In this document: positions 63,101 through 64,000 of the stretch, piece after piece | How positions within the stretch are numbered: position 1 is the first letter of the stretch | How the letters are laid out: the number at the start of each line of letters is the position of its first letter | DNA from: Bacillota bacterium | Lineage (GTDB): Bacteria > Bacillota > Clostridia > Christensenellales > DTU072 | Direction of reading: 5' to 3' | NCBI GenBank assembly: GCA_023394875.1 | Contig: JAEXAB010000002.1 | Coordinates: 62,001 to 126,000, forward strand | DNA: 64,000 nt | The notes under the pieces: model-generated | Database searches by the model: none | The model's input: only the letters and a program-made list of their open reading frames with translations | What the model was told of the DNA's origin: nothing | Translations under genes and position numbers: made by a program

Positions 63101-64000
63101 TAGATATAAACTGTATAACCGTCGGCGTTCTTTGCTGTTACTCCTAAGTTGTCAACCGCCGTAATATCGGCTGTCCTTCCGCTGTCGGAAACAACGGCGT
63201 ATCTTATGTTGAGGTTTTCTTCAAACTGGCTCTTCTTTCCGCTGGAAGCGTAATTCTTGGCAAGTCCGTCATAGGTATATAAAACGTTGGGCGCAGATAT
63301 ACCTACAATGCTGACTTGTGCTATTATCATAGTGTTGGTCAGATTAGCCTGATTGTAGTCGTAAGCAGCGTCGCCCGCTGCGGTAATGGTGGCGGTTATT
63401 ACGTATCTTCCGGCATTCTTTGCGGTGGTGTTTGTGAAAGTACCGCTGGAAGTGATTTCTTCGGAAGAAGGCATATAGTAGGTATAAGTATAGGTAATAT
63501 AAGCTATATCCGAAGTGTTTTCGCCGTTTATCGTTAAGGTAATGTTGTTAATAAGGGTGGTGTTAATTACACCAAAAGATCTTGACACACCGATAGAATA
63601 ATAGCTGTTGGTATAGTCGTAATGTCTTTGATTGGTGTGGTCTTCGTCTTCTATTAGCTGCGGTAAATTTAGGTATACGCTCTCAATGTTAACGGGAGTG
63701 ATTTCTACAGTAGCGGTACCGATGCCGGGCAATACGAAATCTTCATAGTTCTTATGTTTGATTGTAGCAGTAATCTCATAAATACCTACGTGCAATGCGT
63801 TAATTATGGCAACGGGACTGCCGCTTGGCGCAGTGTAGGTATAGGAGTAGGTTATTTCTGCGGTGTCGTTACCCGAAGTATATCCATCAGAATCCTTAGG
63901 ATATACGGCTATGTTATTTAACCTTGTGGTATTAAGTAGCATAGCGTTTGTGGTATTTACGTTTAGATAATAGTTCTTTCCGTCATAGGACTTCTGCCCG
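45097..64000 (-). CDS. giant MBG/YDG-repeat extracellular protein (5' end beyond window)
   Basis: An uninterrupted frame runs from the stop at 45097 to the window edge, at least 6300 residues; the first Met inside the window (63942) is not the true start because the codons before it (SYDGKNYYLNV) continue a repeat. Order from the N-side: ~30 MBG/YDG-like beta repeats (64000-53700), including a 660-bp higher-order array; further divergent Ig/MBG-like domains (~53700-50000); a rubredoxin-like CPIC...CLQC module (49804-49956); an alpha-helical ~760-residue region (49806-47520); two or three Ig-like domains; and GLUG repeats (46360-45490). No LPXTG motif or C-terminal membrane anchor is present (ends IDVEGVSNG). 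It is presumably a secreted, very long surface or matrix filament. Co-transcribed with the four genes downstream. Confidence 0.9.
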   Translation of the reverse strand, partial: GQKSYDGKNYYLNVNTTNAMLLNTTRLNNIAVYPKDSDGYTSGNDTAEITYSYTYTAPSGSPVAIINALHVGIYEITATIKHKNYEDFVLPGIGTATVEITPVNIESVYLNLPQLIEDEDHTNQRHYDYTNSYYSIGVSRSFGVINTTLINNITLTINGENTSDIAYITYTYTYYMPSSEEITSSGTFTNTTAKNAGRYVITATITAAGDAAYDYNQANLTNTMIIAQVSIVGISAPNVLYTYDGLAKNYASSGKKSQFEENLNIRYAVVSDSGRTADITAVDNLGVTAKNADGYTVYIYVNENSAENLSYNSNYYPKTLVGRMEIGKATIYGLAYSGASVVYDGSTYYLVITSPENSTQISRVAPSNTVNIRPSTNTTFIESGDITYKIGEDDFDGAVHAGSYAITVNVNNDNYFDFVATATLVVNKADMWAAVEDNDALRSFYFVTDANSTHTINYDTNTYFINVGYTNTTDIISDDSYVLSLNIRPKDMLLSQGLILNDTATVTYLWDNSAFAGARNAGTYELKAIIHNANDDYNDITLTGTLVINKIGFNGNVGNMPSVYLTGNTRIYDGVRHYVGVSYTASTYVDSAVLTLNLLSGDGTANVRYYYNTDGSSVYSTAFGGAINAGSYYIYAYTEITDETISNNYEQWSSTATLVINKLDFIDEDGHLGQLYFVGATRTYDADTHYVGVSKVNEWSDALVSSLYYEQVGLTVAINYTYTYDAVSMGTFVGSADAGVYVVTATIIETINCKGYTATATLTIEKLRFENEEGHLGELYFVGKELLFDKLTHYLGVNSEEVSLDSNVTHLSYFGNTLSIPVVYTYNTDNGDTYFAFSGASAVGTYYIKAEIAGTKNYDGWTGNAILDIGQLRFIDEEGQLGSLYMLDVDVNYDTNTYYSGVSKSNIWTNSLPLSLNYILAGGNLNIAIVYTYTYNGGSSSTFNGAVNAGTYLVTATIAAPVDDSYEAWSHTAEIVINKATFGEGSLAALYFRGTTIKYDMLSHVAFASFADTYSTTELRGVTLLGTDGTAEIVYYYNIDGSNVYNYEFTGATNSRTYYLKAYIVYDIDDQINYEAWERTAELVINPLEYVSGEIGDLKLNGGEIVYNGEIHYTGVTEELTWLNENVPSISVILGANTLTIPINYYYNTDGSNIYTLPFNGKVNAGTYYIKAVIDAETNGNYGAWSSETVLVINKLKWNGAVGNLDTLYFVGNSGMLYDGNIHYVGISKTNNYVNAYVGYLYYIVSGEGVTVGTAENADLIIQVIYKYYMGVTGTGNYVDDFSYAEDAGIYNIQARIVEGENYEGWTAETTFIIHKLRWIDEEGNLGLLYFSGAEITFDATTHFMGVSRSEGVWVDEIIETLAFSGIGINLIIPISYKFFMGETGTYTSDFTGAYNSGIYNVRASIAETVNYEGWTGTAQLIINKLLWNGEDGNLSQLYFRGANIYYDMFTHYASVSVGTDVWNDSMLNVLNYSVSSGGVTYLESELGNFSIPVIYRYNTDGSTVYDSEFKGVSNTGVIYLKATIAESENYAGYEATTVLTINKLTFTNNGSGEIDVTTGNLGELYFVGNTVNYDMLSYTIGVNYANLYQNERRDTLVYELAGGQLIIPIRYTYFEGESGDYILDFTSASDAGKYNIKAYIEGNINYDGFIEYAVLTINKLSFTQDSLGVLYFVGDTRPYDGFTHYMSVSKTSNNYLDLAPQTLVYVLNGGTLNIEVSYKYYLGSGAGEYTTVFASATNAGIYNVRATIEGTNNYEGYLADATLTINKLTFTAGTIAEGSLGQIFFVGNVRDYDMGVHYMAVNYANAWQDSPRNTLNYVLPNNAELIIPISYTYYKGASGVYDSEFVSATNAGIYNVKAYIAENVNYEGFEGTAVLTINKLSFTEGSLGELYFVGDTRPYDGDTHYMSVSKTDSTYTDTPPQILEYVLEFGTLSLEVEYTYYLGSGTGEYSSVFVNATNAGIYNVRARIIGTENYDGYQETAVLTINKLTFTEGDIEDGNLGLVYFVGNTMDYDMANHYVGISYTNAWKDSLTPSLTYTLPNNTELTIPISYTYYLGESGTYSSEFSVALSAGKYNVKASVVGTVNYEGFDKYAVLLINKLLFTVESLGELYFVGDTRPYDGDTHYMSVSSENSYNDNAPQTLVYNLAGGTLSITVTYKYHMGAEAGDYEFDFVNATNAGVYNVKATITGTENYEGFEETALLIIQKLTFTEGDIEDGNLGEIFFVGDVRYYDMAVHYIGISYENSYLDMAVSSLSYTLPNGSSLVIPITYTYFKGESGDYSNEFISAINAGVYNIKAKIADNINYDGFEQTAILQINKLTFTEGSLGELYFVGDVRPYDGNTHYMSVSNTDDTYVDLPPETLSYELYGGTLEITVSYTYYMGSGEGVYDQTFVSAINAGIYNVKAYIAGNENYDSYEETATLVINKLTFTSGVIEEGHLGEIYFVGNTMQYDMGTHYVAVSYINAWQDSPRTSLVYTLPNLTQLIIPISYTYYLGSESGEYSNEFISARDANIYNVKAYIAENMNYQGFEQTAVLNIEKLSFTEGSLGELFFTGDNRPYDGYTHYMSVSKTDSGYVDMAPTNLVYNLTHGTLTITVEYTYYMGSVIGEYDQNFVNATNAGIYNVKASIIGTANYEGGEYFATLTINKLTFTDGTIEEGSLGSLYFVGNIMPYDMGIHYVSVSYTNAWQDSIIRSLNYTLPNGNALIIPISYTYYLGEGGGSYSEEFIQASDAGIYNIKAKINDNVNYEGFEETVILNIRKLTFTEESLGELFFVGNVRPYDGYTHYMSLSSENAFTDTAPVDLVYTLAYGTLTIVVEYTYYLGSEPAPYTLLFSNATNAGIYNVKASIAANKNYEGKDYYAVLQINKLVFQNGSENDIDVANGYLGQLYFVGNHRAYDMGTHYVAVSYTNAWQDSPRNSLSYTLPNGSPLVIPISYTYYLGTEGGDYSSEFISATNAGRYNVKATIEETLNYEGFEMAVVLEIDKLTFTEGSLGEIFFTGDDRLYDSKTHYMSISKVDNTYHDAAPEDLVYSLAFGDLIIEVSYTYYMGSVPQAFNDTFVSATDAGIYNVKAYFAGTVNYDGFESVQILHIRKLQWTDVNGHLGSLYLSGTTRYYDATYHYTGVSRTDSTWVDSMVESVTVSVGSANIIIPITYTYYEGVSGEYNLPFTGAVNAGIYNIKATVANNVNYDGWNGTATLTIMKLSFSGEVGNLNTIYLRGGSIPYDMLTHYASISLDTPSWNDSKLTQLNYSVSEQGVSYTGATLGNLAIPIVYTFDTSIEGSFTSIFDGIVNAADIFVRATIVETINYDGFTDTVALSITKLIFDTGSLAEGYLGRLTFNGPTGATVYDGLEHRVAINNSTDAWLDTYIEALVYNLPGGTLTIPITYEVSFDQINYSLFSYAKNANTYYLRATLGVAEEAKINYAKESVFEFYYTYVIMPYQTSVIWIKPPTNVSVYNGYDQTSSIYATISLIPLEGVAELTVYFMHASDLVGNYSMLTSGDKVVVTEQYIKVNGTIIDTISGIAKREYYFAGEYVMVALFDNDNYSLTNYESLCQEMLMNKASIDLYLVGNRLTYDSYMHYVSASVTNAWSDTEPLININLQGADVGVISYLYNEDGTSNYLEIFTGKVNAGHYYIRGLVVIDESVRDNYVHWEKYVELIIDKRVLVIESTSALGNWTKYYDGTAYYSDYIFGNVADNDNITCEISYENKNAGTAKVMIVNIESEDSGVLDNYTYEDISAGVIYKRELKFVDTLVWVKNYDGTNVAIPRIGVTAADLNDEVNYLENYKKIDGDDLTVSAYYDSKNVMEVTKVIFGLGGDDALNYEITDFVPEAGDTVNRLIDPIILDINWQDTDLIYNSYERTAAALQQNMTLGVDNYSYTFAYINLLGDDISNPILSSSGYFLFNLTYLINGVSVVYKNAGVYNITVENDTRIGLCAQTYISEEGQFYTINNNYMLRNTDIIGVISKVDVTVIWNMNEGSMVYNGTSQPLSATVTVIGADKVYTIGLSGIIELGIIPVEQALTDEFDHNLVSGIAVYKNGVRDELFRNAGSYNIFAQLEQALAVNYNLIDYQKPNVIIDKASINSYFKFTNNGETIVAPKYDKGVMNYYFAVESGSASNFGTVRNDPFVAGDGVYTQTVEKSYQYDLELSVKIVYNGGNYSYYSVANDFAEGNNGVKNAGIYEISARVFETENYYGWQGSIDIFIEKGDVENIVIGNYMTDTNGNPLIYKGTNYGLYCAEEGGAYDYNTSAVTLYMPDGTVANIAYSLNELAYTGSLVVVNGNVTANYITENGSPRLLENGISLANSCETSYAGFFMVSAAIQNEINYNNWSSYGVLRIAKYTTEVLWQARSNSEGTFVALDDTRFIFSGINQINNVQAYIQTLGNDIEGNKEFLRVLTTPTAEYLAGYTINNGGVNEFRLAGGYIFSCELNTQSENYPILERNYNILSSSPTVTMEKFSVSLKWFINGEVNEYDPENPPIYDGISQSLVAKGMGVVYYRRVGTPGNYTYVLTTVSVPLETDEYDEYGNRQWEAIKAGDNYRATVTRINPNSIDITAYYDVQGNAYNYNNCYYSYNYELPVEGTSLNWRIQKRPLVIEISDGDLVELRKLYNGNSNFIIDEENSTFNFIQSGEVIERNGIIIRLYDEIATYRVVGLNGYNEFSYIIKGIIESDSYAKHKCPICGFVYQETDFNSYSVEDSSDKGYSIVTNVAGTRWEDLPDTYQCLQCKKNAAEEAARLINDIYELVMLQAANDGVMEFVVLAKLIDTLYEAAQAAIASNLGETAYAAAKAAYNAVNYVDDSIMNITKYSATQISNLVGDAVKCLIANLPNPPQTLGGSSDYTFTYFAKVIAISNMYNSLNVTQKQRVTNLGRLSAAIEEVYHWVGVATTHELSLAVANINGIELNNIGYIASLRYTYEQFDSAQKNLVSDETLTKLENAESAMFRFIDDTLSKANIVPALEYFELGKNFIDTAMLEYYMLILSTQYNPSLILVRYSKIGENNNALDALCKGSGSMYLAKAVLANAETAIAARLALEAQAYMLSLDTSSMYYIDRLDAYVVKTMIDTLGTYTNYDPGMTENQKKNTYLFNSGLIGYVYEAYVRLSNNGESYLSAWYGSSYLIKIQNYMAAVNNSVSASDQDAWDAVNNLTSGFDKVQGDNNQYDNLINVQTARRVYNKLSYASKQIISDSPLVNIEDGLAALYVNIFINELPTTMTKYDGILYGTKTTSIGQLWLIYNWLTPNTQTSVSASVNSKTAQFSALFGFDVEAYIVDNHLAIDTAAFTISALPRDAVGMYLNKDFVDMSQGLLLSYYISNIGSPVSLRDAGLIDFIAVKYASMNSAAQSYVKNYASYQQAVVALENVKNGTDAKNNYANVISMINSIGTVNELSYVTLMRISSARTAYIALAEAAKSQVSNLTALVEAEVAAADLVEGMYSYLIGSTITLMQRTEIVTARLYMDMLSPTVKAWIPVEIRNGLTLLESNLRYFIFDTAVTYKNEFVIEGNPIRLNPSSIEIFNDEKVRVSNVTATNADIRWGDFSSDNYQLTADSTGVTGATTLNARILPLPVTAKFGAGDEGKIYDGQSLDLIFNGTNQIVNKNQWDKFLTDLIVTMDEYGNEVNEFEEQIAIPHAALIEGNFFYMNISLAGYDYKNDLIMDITDASLGGAHYIILKKYIDNTYRAAIVDADGNENYVVTVYGTTMTTVDNKEIFAAQYYDSDGILQFSDYEITPRELKVDYQNILQSWQDEPMAVNAKSFSDLVNMGLDLEEMDITPEMFIALLKADGFLDNLGNIISGANSAIKVINNWYQENLNVYTKYTGIMNDPTADLCVYLTDGGELYGRNNNNYIINVPVLQVVYLSIYRELSGYEEGDYVFKITSASDIQRMGSDMEGLYSTRNAFENPTGQIPRFYQLNDIVMVDENGFVVVTNVGTMEGYYYGGGYIIYDYTLISSGLYAGLFARVMGVFDEETGERIGGYVENVNMVNAVIQIGGGYYAGGIAGYSERGYITNCSVDGVISLVSSSGEENVLAAGGILGYAKDVELNNVKFAGYINLTTNLNNNQIAYVGGIVGQYILTDEAGLETPMIDRVAAFAVISVYTNGASFGGGIVGNLSAGDNGVARLLNSSLCNFLTKSGIVFNVAGMTRTHVTSAIGNYDTSITGLTYTDMLQSANTDVKDLVDIVHSNIMKDHYLATGSYSLIQNKASLNIIGSDGNQIIINNHRQLLLVTIYPWLSYELGSDIVYPTLGTLNTNRYLLYKFNRAGKRIISNGRNGIIVYSYCSEGSDNETIDVEGVSNG
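45490..46360 (-). other. GLUG-repeat region of the giant protein
   Basis: Repeated G-G-I-x-G segments (YAGGIAGYSERGYITNCSVD, LAAGGILGYAKDVELNNVKF, VGGIVGQ, FGGGIVGNLSAGDNG) are typical of GLUG motifs forming a beta-solenoid in secreted proteins and IgA-protease-like adhesins. Confidence 0.75.
47520..49806 (-). other. alpha-helical region of the giant protein
   Basis: About 760 residues rich in Ala, Leu and Tyr, without Ig-like patterns: AAEEAARLINDIYELVMLQA, LIDTLYEAAQAAIASNLG, and so on. Recurring segments such as IYTAYVxL/LSxxxKSxVS resemble FIVAR-type helical bundles. It separates the rubredoxin-like module from the C-terminal Ig/GLUG region. Confidence 0.55.
49804..49956 (-). other. rubredoxin-like four-Cys module in the giant protein
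   Basis: HKCPICGFVYQE (CPIC at 49942-49953) is followed about 33 residues later by WEDLPDTYQCLQCKK (CLQC at 49807-49818). The spacing and the WEDLPDxYxC block match rubredoxin (CxxCGxxY...WEDLPDDWxCPxC). Four Cys would bind one Fe or Zn. Confidence 0.75.
54715..59368 (-). repeat. seven-copy higher-order repeat of about 660 bp
   Basis: Within the giant gene two types of MBG module alternate. Type A (~108 residues) starts GSLGELYFVGDxRPYDGxTHYMSVS; type B (~112 residues) contains YFVGNxMxYDMxxHYVAVSYTNAWQDS. A conserved DNA landmark at the start of type A recurs at about 55016, 55691, 56354, 57017, 57674, 58334 and 58993, intervals of 657-675 bp. All differences are multiples of a codon, so the frame is maintained. 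Confidence 0.9.

Noticed and set aside
45191..63537. numerous plus-strand frames of 60-200 codons opposite the giant gene
   Set aside because: They are antisense shadows of a repetitive gene, without ribosome-binding sites; their similarity to each other follows from the repeats.

Overview
The window looks like chromosomal DNA from an uncultured low-GC Firmicutes/Clostridia-type bacterium. Support comes from strong AGGAGG ribosome-binding sites, TTGACA/TATAAT-type promoters, an Rrf2 regulator beside cysteine genes, a BMP/xpt purine uptake operon, and BspA/InlB-like surface proteins of the kind common in gut Clostridia (Christensenellales-like is only a guess). There is no sign of an outer membrane. 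The core is moderate in GC; positions 1-5400 and 10270-11070 are visibly more AT-rich and look acquired.

Layout. (1) 1-4278: a compact defence cassette with a small XRE regulator, a C5-cytosine methyltransferase, an Eco47II/Sau96I-like restriction enzyme, and a large GHKL ATPase whose C-terminus carries a PD-(D/E)xK-like signature. (2) 4279-5951: two divergent XRE regulators around an operator with three TTCAGTAT repeats, flanked by a 17-bp direct repeat, followed by a leader with two terminator-like hairpins. (3) 5952-14862: an ammonium transporter fused to a P-II domain, a thioesterase, a GPH symporter, an orphan AT-rich gene, an ArsB/NhaD-type permease, and a chimeric acetyltransferase/InlB-repeat/LRR protein. 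(4) 14932-19217: cysK, metY, an Rrf2 regulator and pheA. metY is preceded by a short reading frame with tandem Cys codons. pheA is preceded by a Phe-rich leader peptide with a visible terminator and a perfectly complementary antiterminator. (5) 19263-28648: a SIS protein, a PIG-L deacetylase, a HAD gene broken by an in-frame stop, a DnaQ-like nuclease, tRNA-Arg, tsaD, prfB and secA. (6) 28834-34522: a purine salvage and uptake operon (xpt, BMP lipoprotein, ABC ATPase, two permeases). (7) 34765-39023: beta-mannosidase, small genes, a remnant of a mobile-element protein, and seven tRNAs. (8) 39028-64000: a >24-kb minus-strand operon encoding a giant repeat protein (at least 6300 residues, start outside the window), three small secreted proteins sharing a TY(A/T)-type signal sequence, a Listeria-Bacteroides-repeat/LRR lipoprotein, and finally a peroxiredoxin.

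The most striking points are the giant surface-protein operon (with a 660-bp higher-order repeat and a rubredoxin-like module inside the giant protein), the two amino-acid leader peptides (Phe and Cys), and the restriction cassette with an ATPase-nuclease partner. All functional calls rest on motif recognition by eye; no database search was run.
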